The notes under the pieces are model-generated. The model made no database searches, was not told the DNA's origin, and saw only the letters and a list, made by a program, of their open reading frames with translations. From positions 1 through 39,395 of the forward strand of contig JAUIBE010000022.1 of assembly GCA_030428105.1 (NCBI GenBank): DNA of 39,395 nt, given 5' to 3'. Of this stretch, positions 34,251 through 39,395 are shown in pieces. The stretch is from Gammaproteobacteria bacterium. GTDB lineage: Bacteria; Pseudomonadota; Gammaproteobacteria; Xanthomonadales; SZUA-36. Numbering within the stretch: position 1 is the first letter of the stretch; every line of letters starts with the position of its first letter. The translations under genes and the position numbers were made by a program.

Positions 34251-35027
34251 TTAAAAGTTGCGAATGCCGCGACACTTCGGGAATGTGCTGCAACCCCAAA
34301 ATGCATTCCCCTTGTTTGCGCCCTTGGTCGCAGTGCGTTCTACCATTTCTGAACCGCATTTTGGGCAACTCGGCGCTGCTTGGGCTGCTTCCAGATGGGG
34401 AGTTAGGCAAACCATGGGTTCTGGTTCATCACCTCTGAGTCTGGCGAGTTTGTTGCCATCGATTAGTTCTATGCCGCACTCGAATGCCAGCTTCTTGGCT
34501 GGCTTGGTATAAGTGCCGCTGGTGACGAATATCCCGTGCTGCGCACCACCGGCTGCCATGCTGCCGAGTAGTTCCCGTACCTTTTCAACACCAACCTGGT
34601 TGGTTTTCCACTGTTTGCACTGAACGTAGGTTTTCTCGCCGGCTTTGCGCAACACCAGGTCAACACCGTTGTCCGGGCCTTCTGGTGTTTCAACCACAGA
34701 GTAGCCTTGCTGGCGAAAGTGCTCGCCAACGAAAGATTCAAACTGCCGCCAGGTCAGGCTGCGAATTTCCGAGATTGTGCGGGTGTTGTTGTAGCGCTTG
34801 CCTTTGATGACCTGCTCTAAGAATGAGAACCCAGCCGCCAGTAAGAACATAATCGTAAAGAACCAGCCAAACATTTTTACCACTGGGGCAAGCGCTGCCA
34901 GTATTTGGTTTTCTGGAGGGTTAGTCAGGTACCACTGAAATAGTGCGAAGGATATTAGGGCGGCAATAACGCCGACTGGCCACGGCAGGTCTTTCACGTC
35001 ATCGAATATGGTTCTGCGTGCCATCAA
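34251..35027 (-). CDS. Membrane-anchored Mrr-type restriction endonuclease with zinc ribbon
   Basis: The 258-residue protein has two N-terminal membrane helices (about 15-35 and 45-70), then an Mrr_cat nuclease domain: SLTWRQFESFVGEHF with Glu102, NGVDLVLRK with Asp123 and YVQCKQWK with Gln136-x-Lys138, the QxK variant of PD-(D/E)XK. The C-terminal 45 residues form a topoisomerase-type C4 zinc finger (CPKCGSEMV, FWGCSTFPKC). Mrr-like enzymes attack modified DNA; membrane anchoring would place it where foreign DNA enters. It lies 49 bases upstream of hsdM, same strand. The start is probably the second Met or the first, one codon apart. Confidence 0.9.
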   Translation of the reverse strand: MMARRTIFDDVKDLPWPVGVIAALISFALFQWYLTNPPENQILAALAPVVKMFGWFFTIMFLLAAGFSFLEQVIKGKRYNNTRTISEIRSLTWRQFESFVGEHFRQQGYSVVETPEGPDNGVDLVLRKAGEKTYVQCKQWKTNQVGVEKVRELLGSMAAGGAQHGIFVTSGTYTKPAKKLAFECGIELIDGNKLARLRGDEPEPMVCLTPHLEAAQAAPSCPKCGSEMVERTATKGANKGNAFWGCSTFPKCRGIRNF

Positions 35028-35036
35028 GCTACCTGC

Positions 35037-35663
35037 CTAGCATTGCCTGTACGCGGTGTCCCGACACATCCGCCCGTAGTCATAGTCATAAATGTTCGAG
35101 CTCACGGGACAGCGCTCCCTGCGCGCCTCGCACCGCCAGCGGCAATAATCCTCGCGCCACATGCTTTCGTAAGGGTCGCTGGCTTTAGAAAGCGGCCGCT
35201 CTAGCTCAAGTGCTTTCCCAACAGGAAACCTGCACTCGGGAGGCAGCCCCGAAGGTGGGGCGCGGCCTGTTTGCCGGCTGCCTGATTTGGAGCCACCGCT
35301 ACTTTGCGCCACTTGGCGTCGGTTTGCGGAGCTGCTTCGTGACGGGGCAGTGCGAAGCGGCTGGTAGTCAGAGAGCCTGTTCTCCAAATCCGCCCCCGCA
35401 CACTCCGCCGCATTGGTGTAGAACGTGCCAATCTCCGGATCATGGCATTCGATGATCCTGGAGGTGCGGGTTGAGTCCGGCACGTAGGCGTAGTTGCCTA
35501 CATCGGCAGGGGGTTTGGCGGTGTTTGTGGCCGGGTCGGTCGGTCCTTGTTGGGCGGCTTCCGCGGTTTGTACTTGGTGCTTGTGGTACAGGTGGGCGGA
35601 ACCAATGACCCCTGCTGTCACGATAAGCGCAACAGTGAAAATGATCACCGAATCCCTTCGCAT
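35037..35663 (-). CDS. Membrane-anchored protein with IIEC/GTFYTNA motif
   Basis: The 208-residue protein has one N-terminal helix (about 5-25) and then a periplasmic, Ser/Pro/Arg-rich chain. Residues about 69-89 read RIIECHDPEIGTFYTNAAEC, closely matching the second small protein at 37.8-38.1 kb. The last 60 residues are Cys- and Arg-rich (ECRFPVG, YCRWRCEARRERC, MCRDTAYRQC), suggesting several disulfides. I do not recognise the family. It ends nine bases before the Mrr-like gene on the same strand, so the two may be co-transcribed. Confidence 0.65.
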   Translation of the reverse strand: MRRDSVIIFTVALIVTAGVIGSAHLYHKHQVQTAEAAQQGPTDPATNTAKPPADVGNYAYVPDSTRTSRIIECHDPEIGTFYTNAAECAGADLENRLSDYQPLRTAPSRSSSANRRQVAQSSGGSKSGSRQTGRAPPSGLPPECRFPVGKALELERPLSKASDPYESMWREDYCRWRCEARRERCPVSSNIYDYDYGRMCRDTAYRQC

Positions 35664-35839
35664 GGCCCCTTATCCTTCCCCCTTGGGCTGCCTCATTCCT
35701 TCAAGTGTATGGTCTGGCAGTGTTTTTTTGCAATCAGTGGATTTACTAGGTGGTTTTGTTCTCAGGTTTTGAGAGTTTCACCCCCTATCTTCATGCTCGG
35801 CGCACCAGCGCCTTTTGTTCCACAAACAGGAGTGCGAGC

Positions 35840-36109
35840 ATGAAACTGACCAAACACGCCACCATCCGCATGCAGCAGCGCGGCATCCCGCTCACGGTTA
35901 TCGAATGGTTGTTGGCCTACGGCGAGGTCGACCACCAGCAAGGCGCCCAGTTGTACTATTTCACCGACCGCGCCCGCGCGGCCTTGCGGCGCGATGTGGG
36001 CCGGCGCATGGTGCGCCGCTACGAGAAAGCGCTGAACGCTTACCTGGTTTGTGCCGAAGACAGCATTGCCACGGTGGGGCATTTGTATCAGCGGGTGGTG
36101 CGGCATTGA
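35840..36109 (+). CDS. DUF4258-like small protein (possible RelE-fold toxin)
   Basis: About 89 residues: LTKHATIRMQQRGIPLTVIE at the start and LNAYLVCAEDSIATVGHLYQ near the end, the pattern of DUF4258-type proteins, which share the small RelE-like fold. ATG 35840 is chosen because AGGAG precedes it by the right distance; the open frame extends 30 codons upstream but has no ribosome binding site there. No antitoxin-like gene is directly adjacent: the next gene on this strand begins about 150 bases on and is a nucleotidyltransferase. Toxin function is only a possibility. Confidence 0.7.
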   Translation: MKLTKHATIRMQQRGIPLTVIEWLLAYGEVDHQQGAQLYYFTDRARAALRRDVGRRMVRRYEKALNAYLVCAEDSIATVGHLYQRVVRH

Positions 36110-36120
36110 GTTGAGCTGCG

Positions 36121-36142
36121 AGACGTTTCCGCGGAAACGTCT
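36121..36142. repeat. 22-bp perfect palindrome, copy A
   Basis: AGACGTTTCCG and its exact inverse complement meet at CGCG to give a 22-base perfect palindrome twelve bases after the DUF4258-like stop codon. The same sequence with one mismatched pair recurs at 37955-37976. It may be a terminator stem, a protein site or a small dispersed element. Confidence 0.7.
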
Positions 36143-36230
36143 GAGTTCCTACACCAATCTGAGGTGTTTTCCGATGCCGTTGATTCCGCGGTCTGCGAGC
36201 ATTGAGCAATGCCACAACGCTTGTTCGAAA

Positions 36231-36266
36231 TACCCAAATTGGGTACTATAATGCCCAATATGGGTA
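36231..36266 (+). promoter_or_regulatory. Twin operators over a promoter (HTH-nucleotidyltransferase gene)
   Basis: Two 15-base palindromes lie in a row: TACCCAAATTGGGTA (36231-36245) and TGCCCAATATGGGTA (36252-36266). Their centres are 21 bases apart, two helical turns. A perfect TATAAT (36247-36252) sits between them. The predicted transcription start, about 36259, nearly coincides with ATG 36260. The winged-helix protein that follows is the obvious candidate repressor. Confidence 0.7.
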
Positions 36267-36886
36267 CGAAACTTTCAGTCAACGACCGTGATCAACCACT
36301 GAGCATGGCCAGCGCATTGTTTTCACGAACCCAGCAGAACGTGCTGGCGCTGCTCTATGGCCAACCCGATCAGTCTTTTTATACCAACGAAATCATAGCT
36401 CGGGCGGGCAGTGGCTCTGGCGCAGTCCAGCGCGAGTTATCTCGCCTGGTGCGCAGCGGGTTGGTAACTTGTCAGACCATTGGGGTGCAAAAACACTACC
36501 AGGCCAATCCCCAGGCGCCGATCTATGCCGAGTTAACAGTGCTGGTGCAGAAAACCGTGGGCTTGGTTCAGCCATTGCGCGAAGCGCTCTTGCCGATACT
36601 CCCACAAATAAGCCTCGCCTTTGTCTATGGCTCAGTGGCAAAGAAAACGGACACCGCATCCAGTGATATCGATGTAATGCTGGTTAGTGATTCGATCAGC
36701 TATGCGGATGTATTTCCAGCGCTAGAAGAGTTGTCCTCCGGTTGGGGCAGAAAAATTGAGCCGACAATCTATTCGGTCAACGAACTGAAGCACCGTATTG
36801 AATCTGACAATTCATTTGTCCGGCGCGTGCTCGATCAGCCGAAGCTCTGGCTGGTGGGTAGTGAAAATGACCTCCCGGCTCGATAG
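36260..36886 (+). CDS. Winged-helix regulator fused to MNT-type nucleotidyltransferase
   Basis: About 208 residues. Residues 20-85 form a winged helix (TQQNVLALLYGQPDQSFYTN, GSGAVQRELSRLVRSGLV). Residues 115-200 form a minimal nucleotidyltransferase with GSVAKK (Gly124-Ser125) and the DID pair Asp136/Asp138, the metal-binding triad of the MNT family. Such proteins are often self-regulating and may AMPylate a partner; no HEPN gene is next to it. In-frame ATGs occur at 36209, 36251, 36260 and 36305. I chose 36260 because the TATAAT box at 36247-36252 would start transcription there, which implies a leaderless or near-leaderless message. Confidence 0.78.
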   Translation: MGTKLSVNDRDQPLSMASALFSRTQQNVLALLYGQPDQSFYTNEIIARAGSGSGAVQRELSRLVRSGLVTCQTIGVQKHYQANPQAPIYAELTVLVQKTVGLVQPLREALLPILPQISLAFVYGSVAKKTDTASSDIDVMLVSDSISYADVFPALEELSSGWGRKIEPTIYSVNELKHRIESDNSFVRRVLDQPKLWLVGSENDLPAR

Positions 36887-36898
36887 CCTGGCGGCTTG

Positions 36899-37816
36899 GT
36901 GACTATATCTTCCAAAAACCGCCACCTCGGCTGCCTCCTCGGCCTGGCCGTGGGCGATGCCCTGGGCACCACGGTGGAGTTCGCCCCGCGCGGCAGTTTT
37001 GCGCCGCTTACCGATATGGTGGGCGGCGGGCCGTTTGGGCTGGAGCCCGGGCAGTGGACCGACGATACCTCGATGGCGCTGTGCCTGGCCGACAGCCTGG
37101 TGGCGTGCCGCGGCTTTGATGCCGCCGACCAGATGCAGCGCTACGTGCGCTGGCGCGATGAGGGCTACCTCAGCAGCCGCGGGGTGTGCTTCGATATTGG
37201 CAACACGGTGCAGCGCGCGCTGTTTGGTTTTTCGATGAGCGGCGAGCCGTTCTCGGGCAGCACCCACCCGCGCTCGGCCGGCAATGGTTGCATCATGCGC
37301 CTGGCGCCGGTGCCGATGGCGTTTCACCGCAACCCCGAGCGCGCCATCCACCTGGCCGCGCAGAGCTCGCGCACCACCCATGGCGCCACCGCCTGCCTGG
37401 ATGCCTGCCGTCTTTTTGCCGCCATGCTGGTGGCTGCTTTGAATGGCGCCGACAAGGCACAGATCCTGAGGGCGCATGCGGGCGTTGAGCTCACCTCGCC
37501 CGAGATTACCGCCATTGCCGCCGGCAGTTACCACGACAAGGCCGAGGCCGAGATTCGTGGCAGCGGATACGTGGTGGAATCGCTGGAGGCGGCGCTGTGG
37601 TGTTTCGCCCGCACCAACAACTACCGCGATGCGGTGCTCACCGCCGCCAACCTGGGCGACGATGCCGATACCACCGCCGCCATCTGCGGCCAGTTGGCCG
37701 GCGTCTATTACGGGGTGGAGGGCATTCCGCAGGCGTGGCTGGAAGTGCTGGCCAAGCGGGAGTTGATTGAGGGCCTGGCGGTGGCGTTGTTCAGCCTGGC
37801 TGGCGAAGTGGCCTGA
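36899..37816 (+). CDS. ADP-ribosylglycohydrolase family protein (DraG-like)
   Basis: About 305 residues with the two metal-binding clusters of the DraG/ARH family: GQWTDDTSMAL near residue 55 and LGDDADTTAAICGQLAG near residue 255, plus GLAVGDALGTTVEF at the N-terminus. These enzymes remove ADP-ribose from proteins or nucleic acids using two magnesium ions. The start is GTG 36899, with TTG three bases upstream as the alternative. It follows the HTH-nucleotidyltransferase gene by 12 bases on the same strand, so the two are probably co-transcribed; one adds nucleotides and the other removes ADP-ribose, a suggestive but unproven pairing. Confidence 0.9.
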   Translation: MTISSKNRHLGCLLGLAVGDALGTTVEFAPRGSFAPLTDMVGGGPFGLEPGQWTDDTSMALCLADSLVACRGFDAADQMQRYVRWRDEGYLSSRGVCFDIGNTVQRALFGFSMSGEPFSGSTHPRSAGNGCIMRLAPVPMAFHRNPERAIHLAAQSSRTTHGATACLDACRLFAAMLVAALNGADKAQILRAHAGVELTSPEITAIAAGSYHDKAEAEIRGSGYVVESLEAALWCFARTNNYRDAVLTAANLGDDADTTAAICGQLAGVYYGVEGIPQAWLEVLAKRELIEGLAVALFSLAGEVA

Positions 37817-37825
37817 CTGTTCGCC

Positions 37826-38149
37826 TTACTCTTCGCGCAATAACGAACCGTTCTCCGCCAGTTCTTCCGCGCCTTCCTCGCAACTGTCCGCGTTGGTGTA
37901 GAAGGTGCCCAGCTCCGGCGTTTTGCATTCGATGATTTCGCCCTCGCGGCCGCCAGACGTTCCCGCGGAAACGTCGGGGTCACCTGCCAGGTTGCTGTGT
38001 TCAGGCAACGGCGCACCCGCGGTGCCGGCATTGAGCACGACCTCGGCCTGGCGCGGGCGGTAATCGAAGTAATACCACTCGGCCACCAGGATGGCGGCCA
38101 CTGCGGCCACGATTAGCGCCAGTACGGTTACGTTGGCTTTTTGGGCCAT
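37826..38149 (-). CDS. Small membrane-anchored protein with IIEC/GTFYTNA motif
   Basis: The 107-residue protein has one N-terminal helix (TVLALIVAAVAAILVAEWYY) followed by an exported tail. Its C-terminal domain GEIIECKTPELGTFYTNADS followed by CEE repeats the motif of the protein at 35.0-35.7 kb, so the two are paralogs with different tails. The 22-bp palindromic repeat (copy B) is read in frame just before the motif, giving DVSAGTS. The family is not recognised; two cysteines could form a disulfide. It converges on the ADP-ribosylglycohydrolase gene, nine bases apart. Confidence 0.65.
   Translation of the reverse strand: MAQKANVTVLALIVAAVAAILVAEWYYFDYRPRQAEVVLNAGTAGAPLPEHSNLAGDPDVSAGTSGGREGEIIECKTPELGTFYTNADSCEEGAEELAENGSLLREE
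37955..37976. repeat. 22-bp palindrome, copy B (inside a CDS)
   Basis: This copy is identical to copy A at 36121-36142 except at two positions (one inside, one at the end), leaving a near-perfect palindrome. It lies within the coding region of the small IIEC-motif protein, between its linker and conserved domain. Confidence 0.65.
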
Positions 38150-38309
38150 TGTGGCTCCGACTTCTTAGATTCCTGCTCGTCCTAAACAACAAAGGATTAA
38201 ACCACGTTGCGCTGCATTGGGGGCATATTCGCTCGCTATTGAGGGTGCATTGCTTACGTGCTGCGTCTTTAGAAAAGGCTAAAACAGAAGGGTTCAAAAC
38301 GCCATTGAA

Positions 38310-38343
38310 TGTAATTGCAAAATAATTACATCATAACTATGAT
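38310..38343 (+). promoter_or_regulatory. Operator region of brnT-brnA
   Basis: Two inverted repeats lie directly before the toxin ATG: TGTAATT (38310-38316) with AATTACA (38324-38330), and ATCATA-AC-TATGAT (38330-38343). BrnA antitoxins autoregulate by binding such sites. The second repeat abuts the start codon, so bound antitoxin would block transcription or initiation. Confidence 0.6.
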
Positions 38344-38637
38344 ATGTCTACGTTATCGTTTGAATGGGATCCAAAAAAGGAAGCCGCCAACCGACAGAAG
38401 CACGGGGTGTCGTTCTTTCAAGCCGCTACCGTTTTCCAGGATGAACTGGCGCGACTGATCCTTGATCCTGACCATTCGGAGCATGAAGAGCGGCTGATCT
38501 TGATGGGTATGAGTAGCGATCAAAAAGTGTTGGTAGTCCACCACTGCGAGCGATATGCGGATGTCATTAGAATTTTCTCTGCGCGCAAGGCCACCAGGGC
38601 AGAGCGGCGCCAATACGAGGAGTTTTTGGGTGCGTAA
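38344..38637 (+). CDS. brnT: BrnT family toxin (DUF497)
   Basis: The 97 residues match BrnT: FEWDPKKEAANRQKHGVSFF at the N-terminus, ILDPDHSEHEERLILMGMS, and IRIFSARKATRAERRQYEEF at the end. BrnT has a RelE-like fold and cleaves RNA, arresting translation. It is the first gene of the pair and its 3' end overlaps the brnA start. No ribosome binding site precedes the ATG, which lies inside the operator. Confidence 0.93.
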   Translation: MSTLSFEWDPKKEAANRQKHGVSFFQAATVFQDELARLILDPDHSEHEERLILMGMSSDQKVLVVHHCERYADVIRIFSARKATRAERRQYEEFLGA

Positions 38638-38839
38638 GCAATACGATTTCTCCGAGTCTGTTCCCAACCCGTACGCAAAGCGTTCCAAGAGGCAGATTAC
38701 GATTCGGCTTGATGAAGATACGGTGGCCTATTTCAAGAACATGGCGGAAGAAAAGGGCATTCCCTACCAGAGCCTGATCAATCTTTATTTGAGGGACTGC
38801 GCTGCTTCGGAAAAAGAGCTAGAACTCAGTTGGCGATGA
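38630..38839 (+). CDS. brnA: BrnA family antitoxin
   Basis: The start is GTG 38630, eight bases before the toxin gene ends, with AGGAG seven bases upstream inside brnT. The 69 residues include SKRQITIRLDEDTVAYFKNM and GIPYQSLINLYLRDCA, a ribbon-helix-helix typical of BrnA. It binds and neutralises BrnT and represses the operon. The reading frame is open further upstream, but those starts lie deep in brnT. Confidence 0.9.
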   Translation: MRKQYDFSESVPNPYAKRSKRQITIRLDEDTVAYFKNMAEEKGIPYQSLINLYLRDCAASEKELELSWR

Positions 38840-38842
38840 AAG

Positions 38843-39172
38843 ATGGAAATGCGTGATCGGCTGCTGGACATGCGTGCCGCCATTGAAGCGGCGGTGCATT
38901 CGCACGAGGAAAGTTCAGAGGTGGTGGAGTTGGACCAAACCCGTACCGGGCGCTTGACCCGCATGGATGCCTTGCAGGGGCAGGCCATGGCCAAGGCCGG
39001 GCAGGTGAGGGCGAAACAGGAGTTGGCGCATATTGATGCTGCGCTACGACGGCTGGAAGAGGGCAGCTATGGCGAGTGCCTGGATTGCGCCGAGGATATT
39101 GCCGCTGCGCGGTTGGAGGCGAACCCGGTGGCGACGCTTTGTGTGGGGTGTGCGGAGGCTCGGGAGGCGTAG
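38843..39172 (+). CDS. DksA/TraR-type C4 zinc finger protein
   Basis: The 109-residue protein has a helical N-terminal half containing VVELDQTRTGRLTRMDALQG, then a C4 zinc finger: Cys79 and Cys82 (GECLDC), Cys100 and Cys103 (CVGC). This is a short DksA/TraR relative. DksA itself reaches into the RNA polymerase secondary channel with two aspartates at a coiled-coil tip; here those are not obvious, so regulation of polymerase is uncertain. It begins three bases after brnA stops and may be on the same transcript. Confidence 0.88.
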   Translation: MEMRDRLLDMRAAIEAAVHSHEESSEVVELDQTRTGRLTRMDALQGQAMAKAGQVRAKQELAHIDAALRRLEEGSYGECLDCAEDIAAARLEANPVATLCVGCAEAREA

Positions 39173-39241
39173 GTCTTGTCCCGAAGACTTGCAGCCGTGC
39201 CAACCGAGGTACATTCGAGGGAAAGGCGCTTCTGTTTAGCT

Positions 39242-39278
39242 GGTGGGTCCCGGATAAGCCTACTCGGCTTTCCGGGAT
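39242..39278 (-). repeat. REP-like hairpin, copy 3
   Basis: These 37 bases are the exact inverse complement of 8614-8650. They lie in the intergenic region after the DksA-like gene, the usual place for REP elements, unlike the two copies inside the amidase gene. Confidence 0.85.
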
Positions 39279-39319
39279 TGTCTGTTTACCACATGGCATG
39301 ATTGAACTGAGTCGAGAGT

Positions 39320-39345
39320 GGGCCCAGGGTGGCCACCCTGGGCCC
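39320..39345. terminator. 26-bp perfect palindrome, possible bidirectional terminator
   Basis: GGGCCCAGGGTGG is followed immediately by its inverse complement, giving a perfect 26-base palindrome about 150 bases after the DksA-like stop codon. It could fold into a strong hairpin in RNA from either strand, but there is no poly-T run after it, so it may instead be a repeat or a protein site. Confidence 0.45.
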
Positions 39346-39395
39346 TTACCGTTGTCGTGACCGTTCCGGGATCGGGCTATTTGCCCGTCGTCATC

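Noticed and set aside
19611-35036. Defense island as an integrase-borne genomic island with att sites
   Set aside because: I found no integrase gene, tRNA gene or matching direct repeats at the edges (19611-19756 and 35028-35036), so a defined mobile island is not supported.

Overview
The window looks like a chromosomal segment from a GC-rich gammaproteobacterium. This is inferred from gene content (OsmC, an RND pump with its adaptor, a lipidated S9 peptidase, a RAYT transposase and DksA-like, BrnT/BrnA and UspE-like genes), not from any phylogenetic marker; no rRNA or tRNA gene was seen. Housekeeping genes at about 3.3-19.6 kb and 36.9-39.2 kb read as visibly GC-rich. The first 3 kb and much of 19.7-28.8 kb read as more AT-rich, which suggests acquired DNA.

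Left part (1-19.6 kb). The window opens with the tail of an IS3-family transposase abutting a decapitated MFS gene, then a frameshifted MFS transporter and a tandem universal stress protein. Next come an exported unknown, an S9 peptidase lipoprotein, osmC, an NCS2-type permease with an extra C-terminal domain, and an amidase lipoprotein whose N-terminal coding region contains two REP-like hairpins. A RAYT (REP-associated tyrosine transposase) follows, bracketed by inverted 12-bp repeats. Then come an RND permease/adaptor pair, a DUF454 protein, an orphan antitoxin-like gene with a palindromic operator, an exported peroxiredoxin, a PIN/RHH toxin-antitoxin pair, a YkvI-like membrane protein and a cold-shock/DUF1294 fusion.

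Defense island (19.7-35.0 kb). A type II-like restriction-modification set comes first: HNH nuclease, C5-cytosine methyltransferase and divergent vsr. It faces a compact minus-strand operon of nine ORFs, running from 34.2 kb down to 22.5 kb: hsdM, hsdS, a Rad50/RloC-like zinc-hook ATPase, a degenerate hsdR 5' fragment, an ABC-type ATPase, an HNH protein, full-length hsdR, a YgjP-like metallopeptidase and a putative nuclease. Neighbouring genes overlap or lie within a few bases of each other. The ATPase+HNH pair resembles Septu (PtuAB) and lies exactly between two hsdR start regions, as if one defense module had been spliced into another. A membrane-anchored Mrr-like nuclease sits just upstream. 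This composite locus is the best candidate for an undescribed system.

Right part (35.0-39.4 kb). Two small membrane-anchored proteins share an IIEC..PE.GTFYTNA motif. Between and around them are a DUF4258-like gene, an HTH-nucleotidyltransferase with twin operators over its promoter, an ADP-ribosylglycohydrolase, a BrnT/BrnA pair and a DksA/TraR-like zinc finger gene. The window ends with a further copy of the REP-like hairpin and a 26-bp perfect palindrome.
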